Assembly (NCBI GenBank): GCA_029945855.1
Contig: JAQSDJ010000324.1
Location: 1-40,100 of the forward strand
DNA from: Lacunisphaera sp.
GTDB lineage: Bacteria; Verrucomicrobiota; Verrucomicrobiia; Opitutales; Opitutaceae
Direction: 5' to 3'
Length of the DNA stretch: 40,100 nt
Position numbers and translations under genes: made by a program. Of this stretch, positions 29,762 to 37,547 are shown piece after piece; position 1 is the first letter of the stretch; the number at the start of each line of letters is the position of its first letter. The notes under the pieces were generated by a model, which was not told where the DNA came from, did no database searches, and saw nothing but the letters and a program-made list of their open reading frames with translations.

Positions 29762-30732
29762 AGTTTGAGCTGCCGTCTCAGCTCCGGCCCGATCATTCGG
29801 GCGAGCGCCTTGTTCGCGTAGCCGACCCACGCCACGGGCGACGTCGTGTCGAGCGGCACCCGCAACGGCTTTCCGTCCGGCGCCGTCACGATGCAGCCCG
29901 CTTCCTGCGCAATCAACGCCGTGCAGATGTCGTAGGGATGGCACGCCAGGGCGGCGCGCACACGCAGGGCCGCGAAGGCCAGCGGCCGCAGGTCGGCGAT
30001 GAAACGGTCGTGACCCATGAGCAGCTCGTAGATCTGCCCGCCGCTGCTCAGGTATTGGTCGTCGAAGATTTCCACGCCGGCCCCGAGCACACACCAGAGC
30101 TTTTCCTCGCGCTCCGCCGCCCAGGCCTTGCCGGGCGGGAAGAATTTCACGAAGGAGGCGAACCCGTGCCCGACGTCCTTCGCCCGTGACGGCCGCGGCC
30201 TGAATTTCGTCCGCCGGCCCGTGCGCAGGTCGATCCGCTCGGCCTTCACGCCGCCGCCGCGCACCACGCTGAACTGGTCGGCCCGGCCCTGCTTGCTCAC
30301 GGGCAGTTCGGTCATCACGGCGACAAAGATGTCGCTCAAGTTTGTTTTGGCCCCGCGCTGCGGCGCGAGCGCCGCGAGGCTCCACGCGGAGCGCTTGTCA
30401 TACATCAGGCTGCGCGTGCCGTCGATCGGGTCGAGGATGCACTTGTAGAGCGTCTTGGCGACCGGTGTGCCGCGCGGGAAAGTCACCGCCTCGTGTTCCA
30501 GCCCCTCCATCACCAGCTCGACCGGCCAGCGCTTTGGCCAGTGTTTGGTGAACCACGCCAACACCGTGTGCTCGCTGACCTTGTCGATGCCGTAGATGGT
30601 GTCCGCCGTCGTCACGGCCGCCACACGCGTCAGTCGCCGGGCACCGCGACGCTGCGCCGCGCGCACCGCCTCACGGATTTCATCGTGGAGCCGGCAAAGC
30701 AAACGGCGGATCTTGGCGGGATTGGCGCGCAT
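29758..30732 (-). CDS. Inositol-monophosphatase-family phosphatase
   Basis: This 324-aa Mg-dependent phosphatase of the IMPase/FBPase/CysQ superfamily has the metal site CILDPIDGTRSLMYDKRSAW, where DPIDGT binds the metals; the upstream helix has EGLEHEAVTF. The C-terminal part has HPYDICTALIAQEAGCIVTAPDGKPL, where the second metal aspartate and EAG are kept. The substrate may be inositol phosphate, 3'-phosphoadenosine phosphate or fructose-1,6-bisphosphate; sequence alone does not decide. ATG 30732 was chosen over a TTG start 15 bases upstream. It is the last gene of the lysA-gpsA operon (33-base gap). The stop codon TAG is part of a REP-like head. Confidence 0.87.
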   Translation of the reverse strand: MRANPAKIRRLLCRLHDEIREAVRAAQRRGARRLTRVAAVTTADTIYGIDKVSEHTVLAWFTKHWPKRWPVELVMEGLEHEAVTFPRGTPVAKTLYKCILDPIDGTRSLMYDKRSAWSLAALAPQRGAKTNLSDIFVAVMTELPVSKQGRADQFSVVRGGGVKAERIDLRTGRRTKFRPRPSRAKDVGHGFASFVKFFPPGKAWAAEREEKLWCVLGAGVEIFDDQYLSSGGQIYELLMGHDRFIADLRPLAFAALRVRAALACHPYDICTALIAQEAGCIVTAPDGKPLRVPLDTTSPVAWVGYANKALARMIGPELRRQLKL

Positions 30733-30765
30733 CGGGCAATGGGGCAACGAGCCGGCCGTCGCCGT

Positions 30766-31809
30766 TCAGTCCTTCTTCGGGAAAGGCGAGGTGGTCTCGC
30801 GTTTCAGCTCGCGGGTCATCAACGCGAGCAGCGCGTCGGCGGGTTTCTTCTGGCGGTAGAGGATGGCGTAGACCTCGTTGAGGATCGGCGCGGTGATGCC
30901 GCGTTCCTGGCAGAGTCCATAAAGCGCCTCGGTGGTGCGGTGCCCCTCGACGACGGTCTTGCGGCCCTCGAGCAGGGACGCGACCGACGCGCCGGCGCCG
31001 ATCTTCTCGCCGAACTCGCGGTTGCGGCTCCAAATCCCGTGGCTTGTGGCCACGAGGTCGCCGAAGCCGCTGAGGCCGTAGAAGGTCTCCGGCTTCGCCC
31101 CGAGGGCCGCGCCGACGCGCAGCATCTCGTTGACGGCGCGGGTGAGCAAGGCGGCCTTCGAGTTGTCGCCGAGTTTCAGGCCGTCGCTGAGTCCGGCAGC
31201 GATGGCGTAGATGTTCTTGAGGCTGGCGCCGTATTCCGCCCCGGCCAGGTCGTCGCTGGTGTAGATGCGGAGCGTGGGGCCGCTCATGGCCGTCTGCACC
31301 TTGGGCACGAATTCATCCGTGTGGGCCGCGGCCATGACCATCGCGGCGGGCAGGCCGCGCGCCACCTCGGCGGCGTTGGTCGGGCCGGTGAGCGTGCCGC
31401 AATTCAAGCCGGGCAGCACCTGGGCCATCGTCTCGCTCGGCCGGAGGTGCGTGCCGATCTCGAGGCCCTTGACCAGGCTGAGGAAAAGCTGCAGTCGCGA
31501 CGTGTCGTGCATCACCGTGCGCATCTGCTCGCACCAGGCGCGCACCGACTGCGACGGGCAGGCGATCAGGGCCACGTCGGCCTCGACGAGCGCGGAGCGC
31601 AGGTAGCTGGTGACCACGAGTTCGTCCGGCAGCCGGATGCCCGGCAGGTAGTCGCGGTTTTCGCGGGCGGCGCGGATGGCCTCGGCGTGCTCGGCCCGGC
31701 GGGCGACCAGCGTGGTATGCTGGCCGCGGCGGGCTAGGTGCACCGCCATCGCGGTGCCCCAGGCGCCGGCTCCGATGACAGCAAAATTAAGGGGGCGCGG
31801 CGCGGGCAT
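30766..31809 (-). CDS. gpsA: NAD(P)H-dependent glycerol-3-phosphate dehydrogenase
   Basis: This 347-aa cytoplasmic enzyme reduces dihydroxyacetone phosphate to sn-glycerol-3-phosphate for phospholipid synthesis. The Rossmann motif is VIGAGAWGTAMAVHLARRG; SLVKGLE and GPTNAAEVARGLP follow, and ASLKNIYAIAAG with GDNSKAALLTRAVNEM carries the substrate-binding and catalytic lysines. The C-terminal helical region has GLSGFGDLVAT and SRNREFG. ATG 31809 was used: the reading frame extends upstream to 31884, but that part overlaps lysA. It lies 10 bases after lysA, so both are co-transcribed. Confidence 0.95.
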   Translation of the reverse strand: MPAPRPLNFAVIGAGAWGTAMAVHLARRGQHTTLVARRAEHAEAIRAARENRDYLPGIRLPDELVVTSYLRSALVEADVALIACPSQSVRAWCEQMRTVMHDTSRLQLFLSLVKGLEIGTHLRPSETMAQVLPGLNCGTLTGPTNAAEVARGLPAAMVMAAAHTDEFVPKVQTAMSGPTLRIYTSDDLAGAEYGASLKNIYAIAAGLSDGLKLGDNSKAALLTRAVNEMLRVGAALGAKPETFYGLSGFGDLVATSHGIWSRNREFGEKIGAGASVASLLEGRKTVVEGHRTTEALYGLCQERGITAPILNEVYAILYRQKKPADALLALMTRELKRETTSPFPKKD

Positions 31810-31819
31810 GGGGGTGGCG

Positions 31820-33127
31820 TCAGGTCGAGAGGAAGCCGGGGATTTTCTCGCCGGAGACCATAGCATCGAAATTTTCGCGCGCATTGACCAGCTCGAACCG
31901 GCTGCCGGACACGAGCACCTCGGCGGCCATGGGCCGGGTGTTGTAACGGCTGGCCATGGTATAGCCGTAGGCGCCGGCGCTCAGGAAGGCGACCAACTCG
32001 CCCTCGCCCACCGTCTGCAGCGTGCGGTCCTTCGCGAAACAGTCGCCCGACTCGCAGATGGGACCGACGAGATCGGCCTTGAGCGCGGGCCGCGCGGAAT
32101 CGCGCAGCAGCGGCACGACCTCGTGGTAGGCCTCATACATGGCGGGGCGCACGAGGTCGTTCATCGCCGCGTCGAGCACGAGGAAATTCCGCGCCGCACC
32201 GCGCTTGAGGTATTCGACGCGGGAGAGCAGGACCCCGGCATTGCCGACGAGGAAGCGGCCCGGCTCGAGAAGGATCTTCAGGCCAAGCGGCGCGAGCAGG
32301 GGCGCGAGCGCGGCGCCGTAGGCCTCGGGTGTAAGCGGACGTTCACCCTCGGACTTCGCGCTCCACCAGCCGGCATCGCCGCTGGCGAGCGCGTCCTGGT
32401 AGACGATGCCAATGCCGCCGCCGACGCTGAAATAGGTGATGCCGTAATCCTGCTTCAGCCGCAGGGCGAACGGCACCACCTTGGCGACCGCCTCGACGAA
32501 CGGGGCGGCGGAGGTGAGCTGCGAACCGATGTGCATCTGCACGCCCTTGATCTCCAGGTGCGGATACTTCGCCGCGGCGGCATAGGCCTCGGCGGCGTGT
32601 TCCAGCGGGATGCCGAACTTGTTCTCGCTTTTGCCGGTGGTGATCTTGGCGTGCGTCTTGGCGTCGACATCGGGGTTGATGCGGATGGCGATGGGCGCCT
32701 TGCGGCCCAGCTGGCCGGCGACATGGTTGATGCGCGCGAGCTCGGGCTCGCTCTCGACATGGAAGCCGAACACGCCGGTCTGCAGGGCCAGCCTGATCTC
32801 GGCCTCCGTCTTGCCGACGCCGGCGAACACGCTGCGGCCCGCATCGCCGCCGGCCGCCACGACGCGGCGGAGTTCCCCGCCGCTCACGAGGTCGAAGGCG
32901 GCGCCGAGGTTCGAGAAGAGGCGCAGGACGGCGAGGTTGGAGTTCGCCTTCATGGCGTAGCAGATCTGCACGTCGAGCCCGGCCAGGCTGGCGGCCAGGC
33001 GCCGATAATTGTCCGTGATCGTCTGGGCGCTATAGACATACGTCGGGGTGCCGTGCAGCTGGGCGACAGCGGCGAGGTCGACGGATTCGCAATGGAGCTT
33101 CTGGCCGGTGTAGCGGAAATGGTGCAT
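31820..33127 (-). CDS. lysA: Diaminopimelate decarboxylase
   Basis: This 435-aa PLP enzyme makes lysine from meso-diaminopimelate, the last step of lysine synthesis. The PLP lysine is in CYAMKANSNLAVL (near residue 58). Glycine-rich FSVGGGIGI and EPGRFLVGNAGVL bind the cofactor phosphate and are typical of fold-type III. The active-site loop GPICESGDCFAKDR supplies the cysteine from the other subunit. The ending YNTRPMAAEVLVSGSRFELV matches the family. The length is normal. It opens the operon with gpsA and the phosphatase; a short divergent orphan lies upstream, so the promoter lies in 33128-33205. Confidence 0.95.
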   Translation of the reverse strand: MHHFRYTGQKLHCESVDLAAVAQLHGTPTYVYSAQTITDNYRRLAASLAGLDVQICYAMKANSNLAVLRLFSNLGAAFDLVSGGELRRVVAAGGDAGRSVFAGVGKTEAEIRLALQTGVFGFHVESEPELARINHVAGQLGRKAPIAIRINPDVDAKTHAKITTGKSENKFGIPLEHAAEAYAAAAKYPHLEIKGVQMHIGSQLTSAAPFVEAVAKVVPFALRLKQDYGITYFSVGGGIGIVYQDALASGDAGWWSAKSEGERPLTPEAYGAALAPLLAPLGLKILLEPGRFLVGNAGVLLSRVEYLKRGAARNFLVLDAAMNDLVRPAMYEAYHEVVPLLRDSARPALKADLVGPICESGDCFAKDRTLQTVGEGELVAFLSAGAYGYTMASRYNTRPMAAEVLVSGSRFELVNARENFDAMVSGEKIPGFLST

Positions 33128-33205
33128 GGGTAAAGGGCGCGTGAAACAGCCGAGATAGCCAGAATCCCCTTGAAAGGAAGAGCTATTTTAAGCGATGTGT
33201 GGGTC

Positions 33206-33469
33206 ATGTCCTATCGCCTGCGCCATCTGCTCAACCAGCTGCCGATCTCCTTCGGCCAGCGGAGCGACCGGCGCCTGCGGACGACGAGCCTGAAACACGC
33301 GCAATTCGCCTGTTTCCTCGAGGAATCGGGTTTTGGCCACCACGACACGGACCATCATGAGCGCAGCTTGCGCCGCCGGCGACTGGTCAAGGGACTGTTC
33401 CTGTGGGCGACAGCCTTCGGGGTCGCCTGGGTCGCCTTGGAAAGCGCCCGGGCACTGACGTTGTTCTGA
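33206..33469 (+). CDS. Small orphan protein with C-terminal membrane segment
   Basis: This 87-aa protein was not recognised. The N-terminal 60 residues are basic and polar (RLRHLLNQLPISFGQRSDRRLRTT), with a His/Asp stretch FGHHDTDHHERS, and one hydrophobic helix at the end (GLFLWATAFGVAWVALESARALTLF) makes it a likely tail-anchored membrane protein. It diverges from lysA. The start ATG 33206 gives a compact protein; a longer frame beginning at 33170 would overlap the lysA promoter region. The gene call rests on reading-frame quality and position only. Confidence 0.5.
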   Translation: MSYRLRHLLNQLPISFGQRSDRRLRTTSLKHAQFACFLEESGFGHHDTDHHERSLRRRRLVKGLFLWATAFGVAWVALESARALTLF

Positions 33470-33583
33470 CCGGCGCAGCCCTTGTTCCCCTGCCTCTTGT
33501 CTGACGGACGCTGGATTTGTCCGAGCCAGCCGGCGGAGAATGCAGGTTGCCAGTCATGGCCGGACGCGGCTTAGTGCCGGGTC

Positions 33584-34207
33584 GTGCATCCGAGTGAAGA
33601 ACTCTATCCGTGGATATCCGCCGGCGCGATCGCCTGGGGCGTGCTCGACTGCTTTTTCGGCTACCGCATCTTCAAGATCACGCTGGCGGTGCTCGGTGGA
33701 CTGATCGGGGTCGTGTTCGGGCAAGCCGCCGGCGCGGCGCTGGGCATGGGCCCAACCGCCGAGATCGGCGGCCTGGTGCTCGGCGGCCTGCTGGGGGCGG
33801 GCCTGGCCTACCTGCTTTACCTCGCCGCAGTCTTCGTGGCGGGTTTCCTGTTCGGCGCGACCCTCGGAATTTTGTTGCTCGCCAATTTCAACCACATGGT
33901 CGCCCTGCTGAGCAGCGCCGTGCTCGGCGTAGTCGGCGGGTTCCTCGCCGTGAAGCTGCAGCGGGTGCTCATCATGCTCTCAACCGCGTTGGTCGGTGCC
34001 TTCCGCGCCATCCTCGCCCTGTCGTTTTTTACCAGCCGGATGGACTGGGTGTATTACCTCCGGCACCCCGACCAGATGCCGGCGCTGATCGACAACAACA
34101 CCTGGATGTTTCCCGCCATCCTGGCGCTGGCGACCGTCGGGGTGCTTGCCCAGTTCGGGCTGGGCGGGTCGGCGGCCAAAAAGAAAGAGCCGGCGAAGGA
34201 CGAGTAG
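33584..34207 (+). CDS. Polytopic membrane protein, TMEM198/DUF4203-like
   Basis: This 207-aa protein has about six to seven hydrophobic helices with Gly-rich repeats (LAVLGGLIGVVFGQAAGAALG, GGLVLGGLLGAGLAYLLYLAAVFVAGFLFG). This is the layout of TMEM198/TM7SF3-like DUF4203 domains, whose bacterial function is unknown. A GTG start (33584) precedes HPSEELYPWISAGAIAWGVL. The C-terminus is charged (AAKKKEPAKDE). It is probably co-transcribed with the next gene (38-base gap). Confidence 0.76.
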   Translation: MHPSEELYPWISAGAIAWGVLDCFFGYRIFKITLAVLGGLIGVVFGQAAGAALGMGPTAEIGGLVLGGLLGAGLAYLLYLAAVFVAGFLFGATLGILLLANFNHMVALLSSAVLGVVGGFLAVKLQRVLIMLSTALVGAFRAILALSFFTSRMDWVYYLRHPDQMPALIDNNTWMFPAILALATVGVLAQFGLGGSAAKKKEPAKDE

Positions 34208-34245
34208 ACTTGCCGCGCCCCGGGCGCGCCGCACAATTCCGCCTG

Positions 34246-34710
34246 ATGAAGAAATTGCTTACCCCCCTGCTGGTGCTGGCGTGCAGCATCCTGATTCTCG
34301 CCGGCTGCAATGGCTTCGAGCGCGGCATCACCGCCGTCGGGCTCAGCGTTGAGCTGACCGGCATCGAACGCGCCGCCGACGGCACGGTGGCGGTCGCGTG
34401 GAAACTGGTTAATCCCAACATTGCCGCCTACCTGATCGCGCGCACGAACCACAAGATTTTCCTGGAAGGCAGGCTGGTGGGCACGGCCCTCAATGAAGAG
34501 CCCACCGCCGTGCCAGCCCAGCAGTCCGTCGCCAAGGTGACCCGGCTGACCCTGGCCGATGCCGCGGCCGCAGGTCTCATCGCCGACGCCGCCGCCCGGG
34601 GCAGCGCCGCCTACCGGGTGGAGACACAGCTGGTCATCCGCCTTTATGGGGAGACGACGGACAAGGGCTCTCTCACCCATTCCGGCTCGGTGCCCGTGAC
34701 GAACAAGTAA
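34246..34710 (+). CDS. LEA14/WHy-domain lipoprotein
   Basis: This 154-aa protein has a lipoprotein signal (LLVLACSILILAGC) and one WHy/LEA-2 beta-sandwich domain, seen in the pattern AVGLSVELTGIERAADGTVAVAWKLVNPN, where VNPN is the typical NPN motif, then FLEGRLVGTALNEEPTAVPAQQS. LEA14-like proteins are linked to desiccation or envelope stress, but bacterial members are little studied. The ATG at 34246 is preferred to a longer frame that runs through the upstream gene in another phase. It converges on a small membrane protein gene. Confidence 0.8.
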   Translation: MKKLLTPLLVLACSILILAGCNGFERGITAVGLSVELTGIERAADGTVAVAWKLVNPNIAAYLIARTNHKIFLEGRLVGTALNEEPTAVPAQQSVAKVTRLTLADAAAAGLIADAAARGSAAYRVETQLVIRLYGETTDKGSLTHSGSVPVTNK

Positions 34711-34744
34711 GGAACCCGGATCGTCCGGGGGATTGAACCCGATC

Positions 34745-34782
34745 AAATTAAAAGGCGGCACCCGGGTTGTTCCGGGGCCGCC
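34745..34782 (-). terminator. Intrinsic terminator of the small membrane protein gene (minus strand)
   Basis: A bulged 11-bp stem (GGCGGC/GCCGCC plus CCCGG/CCGGG with one unpaired A), loop GTTGTT, at 34754-34782. On the minus strand it is followed by TTTTAATTT (34753-34745). It begins 23 bases after the stop of the gene at 34805. Confidence 0.75.
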
Positions 34783-34804
34783 GTGTCAGGTGGAAGCGTC
34801 TGGC

Positions 34805-35047
34805 TCAGGCCGCCAGCCGGCTCGCGGCCAGCCTGGTGTGGCGGCTGCGGTGGCCGAGCGAGAACCGGAGGGGCCGGCTGGAGTTCAACACGCGGGGCTC
34901 GCGGCTGTATTGCTCGATGGTCCAGGCGACGAGGCCGGTGGTGAAGAGGATGGCGGTGAAGTCGGCGGCGTCGAAGTGGCGGCCGCTGGCGATGGAAGCG
35001 ATGCCCAGGAGGGTGGCGGTAAGAACGGAGAGGAGGGAGATTTTCAT
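34805..35047 (-). CDS. Small two-helix membrane protein, function unknown
   Basis: This 80-aa protein was not recognised. It opens with a hydrophobic segment (LLSVLTATLLGIASIAS), has a short polar turn GRHFDAADF, then a second helix (TAILFTTGLVAWTIEQY) and a basic tail (RPLRFSLGHRSRHTRLAASRLAA). ATG 35047 gives the normal signal-like start; ATG 35068 would add seven polar residues. The clear terminator downstream supports a real transcript. Tiny membrane proteins of this form are common and mostly unannotated. Confidence 0.58.
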   Translation of the reverse strand: MKISLLSVLTATLLGIASIASGRHFDAADFTAILFTTGLVAWTIEQYSREPRVLNSSRPLRFSLGHRSRHTRLAASRLAA

Positions 35048-35141
35048 GTTATCGTGGGTTGATGCCATGAAAACCCGGCGGCGCGCGGAAAGTTGCAGGC
35101 TTTCGCAGAACCAGACGTCACAACCGGCCCGGCGTTGTTGA

Positions 35142-35158
35142 CTCGCCTGTCAGGCGAG
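35142..35158. repeat. Perfect palindrome upstream of an orphan secreted protein gene
   Basis: CTCGCCTG-T-CAGGCGAG: an 8-bp inverted repeat around one base, preceded by TTGACT (35138-35143). It is 56 bases from ATG 35214. It could be an operator, or simply a compact hairpin; no -10 is well placed for TTGACT. The rest of this 166-base gap shows nothing further. Confidence 0.45.
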
Positions 35159-35213
35159 CACGAGGGCGGCTATGCTCCTTGCCCTGAAACGACTGCTGCA
35201 GGATAACATCTGC

Positions 35214-36473
35214 ATGCGTATCGGTTTATGCTTCCTCGCCGGGCTTGTCCTCACCCTCGCCTCGCCCGGCGCGCCCGTCGAGGAAGCCGCCGGCCTGGAC
35301 GTAATCCTGCTGCCGACCATCCAGTATGCCCATCAGGACATCTGGACCAAGACGCCGAATGGCCGCGGGCCGGCGACCACCGGCGTCGGCCAAGTCGTGC
35401 GCGGGCAGCCGGTGCATATCCTGGTCTTCGCCACCCGTTTCGCCACCGGACCCGGACAGATCGCGGAAGTGGACTACCGGTTGTCGTTCATCCGGCCGGA
35501 TGGTTCAGCCGGATGGGCCAAAGACCACCTGCGCCTGATTACCCGCGGACCGGCCAAGGAACCACGCGGCGTGCACAAGGCCGTCGAGTTGGCCACCTTT
35601 GTTGCCACTCAGGAGGATCCCTTGGGCACATGGCGCGTGGTGGTGGAAGCCACCGACCGGATCAGCCAAGTCACCGTGAAGCGCGAGCAGCCGCTGACCG
35701 TGGTGGGTGACGAAGTGCTGACGGAACCGCTGCCGGCCGGATTCGACCCAAGTCGCTGGCTCATGGGCTATCATTTCAAGCCCATGCCGCAGCAGGTGCT
35801 CGCGGTGATCAAGTTCAGCGCGGAGCATCCGCCGGCCGGAGCCAAACCGCGCGACGATGCGGAAAACGGCGCGCTGTTGGGATTTTTCGAGCAGGTCCTC
35901 ACCGACAATCCGTGGCTGCTGCCCCATCTGCTGGCGCAAATGGACCGGGCCGACGGACGGGAGCGCGCGCTCCTGTCGACCCTGCTGGCCTTCGCCAAGC
36001 GCGACGATCCCGCTTTCCCCGACAGTCTGCCCGATGCGCTCCGCGTATCGATCAAGGAGCATCAGTTGGTGCGCTGGCCCGTGCCGGACCAGCAGCCGCT
36101 GCAGGGCACCCAGCTCGATGTCCTGTGGGGCCGCTTCTTTGCCAGCGGGCGTTACGAACCCATCCGGGCGCTGGTCGCGGTGCTGGCCTATCATCCCCAC
36201 AAAGTTGTGCTCGAAGAATACAAGAAGCTCAAAAATAAGCCGGCCAAACCGCCGGTCGAATTATACAAGAGCGTCGTGTTCCAGGCGGCCGTCTGGTCGC
36301 TGCAAAGCAATATCCAGCAGGACAAGGTCGTGCGCGATTATTGCGAAGGCATGCTCCTGCGCAAGGAGCTGCCGGCGGCCGAGCACGCGTTGTTGGCGGG
36401 CGCGTTCCAGGTCGCGGTGGGCAATCTCAGGAAAGCCCAGGACGCCAAACCGGCGGAACCCAAACCGGACTAA
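35214..36473 (+). CDS. Secreted orphan protein, function unknown
   Basis: This 419-aa protein was not recognised. A signal peptide (MRIGLCFLAGLVLTLAS) precedes an N-terminal beta-rich domain of about 180 residues (LSFIRPDGSAGW, LGTWRVVVEATDRI) resembling a carbohydrate-binding or Ig-like sandwich by appearance only. The second half is helical with HEAT-like repeats, for example LAVLAYHPHKVVLEEYKKLK and AEHALLAGAFQVAVGNL. An ATG at 35172 would add a 14-residue lead. AGGA lies about ten bases before 35214 and supports the shorter start. No catalytic motif is visible. It converges on sdhB, separated by two REP-like elements. Confidence 0.7.
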   Translation: MRIGLCFLAGLVLTLASPGAPVEEAAGLDVILLPTIQYAHQDIWTKTPNGRGPATTGVGQVVRGQPVHILVFATRFATGPGQIAEVDYRLSFIRPDGSAGWAKDHLRLITRGPAKEPRGVHKAVELATFVATQEDPLGTWRVVVEATDRISQVTVKREQPLTVVGDEVLTEPLPAGFDPSRWLMGYHFKPMPQQVLAVIKFSAEHPPAGAKPRDDAENGALLGFFEQVLTDNPWLLPHLLAQMDRADGRERALLSTLLAFAKRDDPAFPDSLPDALRVSIKEHQLVRWPVPDQQPLQGTQLDVLWGRFFASGRYEPIRALVAVLAYHPHKVVLEEYKKLKNKPAKPPVELYKSVVFQAAVWSLQSNIQQDKVVRDYCEGMLLRKELPAAEHALLAGAFQVAVGNLRKAQDAKPAEPKPD

Positions 36474-36504
36474 GTGCGGTTTCAATAATTCCGCAGCCCT
36501 GTTT

Positions 36505-36555
36505 GTAGGTCGGGCTTTACGCCCGACATGTCGGGGATAAATCCCGACCGACCTA
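36505..36555. repeat. REP-like element with GTAG head (BIME-like)
   Basis: The element starts GTAG (36505-36508), then the stem GTCGGGC/GCCCGAC (36509-36515 with 36521-36527), then a second stem GTCGGG/CCCGAC (36530-36535 with 36543-36548). It ends CCGACCTA, the complement of the TAGGTCGG start. It lies in the convergent gap before sdhB. Confidence 0.72.
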
Positions 36556-36642
36556 GCCGTTGCGGCCGGGTCAACTACCGATACGGTCTCATGTAATTGG
36601 CAGATCCACCCGAGTCATTCTGAGAAACTGAACGGTGCAGCG

Positions 36643-36696
36643 GTAGGCCGCCCGCTGGCGGGCGCCAGCAGAGCGCGAGCAAGCTCGCTGGCCCAC
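36643..36696. repeat. BIME-like element (GTAG/GTGG heads), copy 2 of a repeated family
   Basis: The element starts GTAG (36643-36646), has the palindrome GCCCGC-TG-GCGGGC and a second palindrome GCGAGC-AA-GCTCGC, and ends CCAC (36693-36696), the complement of GTGG. It matches the reverse complement of 29709-29761 in both arms and differs mainly in the central spacer. This shows the element is dispersed in the genome, here in the same convergent gap as the GTAG element at 36505. Confidence 0.78.
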
Positions 36697-36717
36697 GACC
36701 CATTGCATGAGTCCGGC

Positions 36718-37530
36718 TCAGCCACCGCCGCCGCCGGCGTTGGAGACGGGCTGGAAGCGGGTCCGGAACAGCGCGGCCACGTAGTCGCGGTTCAGGCGGG
36801 CGATGAAATCGTGCGTGATGTTCTTCGGGCACACGGCGCTGCACTCGTATTGGTTGGTGCAATTGCCGAAGCCGGCCTCGTCCATCGTCTGCACCATCGC
36901 CAGCACGCGGCGGTCGCGCTCGGGCTGGCCCTGCGGCAGCAGGCCGAACTGCGAGACCTTGGCCGCGACGAAGAGCATGGCGGAGGCGTTCTTGCACGCC
37001 GCCACGCACGCGCCGCAACCGATGCAGGACGCCGCGTCCATCGCGAGGTCGGCATCTTCCTTCGGCACGGGAATCGCATTGGCATCCGGCGCCGCGCCGG
37101 TGCGGACGGAGATGAAGCCGCCGGCCTGCTGGATCTTGTCGAAGGCGGCGCGGTCGGTGACGAGGTCGCGCTGGATCGGGAAGGCCTTGGCGCGGAAGGG
37201 CTCGACGGTGATCACGTCGCCCTCCTGGAAGCTGCGCATGTAGAGCTGGCAGGTGGCGATGCCGTGGCCCGGGCCGTGCGGCTTGCCGTTGATCGTGCAG
37301 GAGCAGGTGCCGCAGATGCCCTCGCGGCAGTCGTGCGCGAAAGCAATCGGCTCGTCGCCCTTGACGGTCAGACCGTCGTTGACGACGTCGATCAGCTCGA
37401 GGAAGGACATGTCGGGGTTCACGTTCGCCGCGGGATACTCGACGAACTTGCCGGCGGCGGCCGGACCGGCCTGGCGCCAGACGCGGAGCGTGACGGAGAA
37501 GAGTTTCTTGGAAGGTTTTTCAGCGACCAT
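36718..37530 (-). CDS. sdhB: Succinate dehydrogenase/fumarate reductase iron-sulfur subunit
   Basis: This 270-aa subunit passes electrons from the flavin subunit to quinone. The N-terminal ferredoxin domain has [11 protein letters not shown] for the 2Fe-2S cluster and a further cysteine in IATCQLYM. The C-terminal domain has [17 protein letters not shown] and, near the end, [15 protein letters not shown] for the 4Fe-4S and 3Fe-4S clusters. This is the B-type found with a single di-heme SdhC. ATG 37530 ([12 protein letters not shown]) was used; upstream frame sequence overlaps sdhA. The tail is Gly-rich. It follows sdhA after 17 bases. Confidence 0.95.
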   Translation of the reverse strand: MVAEKPSKKLFSVTLRVWRQAGPAAAGKFVEYPAANVNPDMSFLELIDVVNDGLTVKGDEPIAFAHDCREGICGTCSCTINGKPHGPGHGIATCQLYMRSFQEGDVITVEPFRAKAFPIQRDLVTDRAAFDKIQQAGGFISVRTGAAPDANAIPVPKEDADLAMDAASCIGCGACVAACKNASAMLFVAAKVSQFGLLPQGQPERDRRVLAMVQTMDEAGFGNCTNQYECSAVCPKNITHDFIARLNRDYVAALFRTRFQPVSNAGGGGG

Positions 37531-37547
37531 GGTGGGATGCCTCGCGG

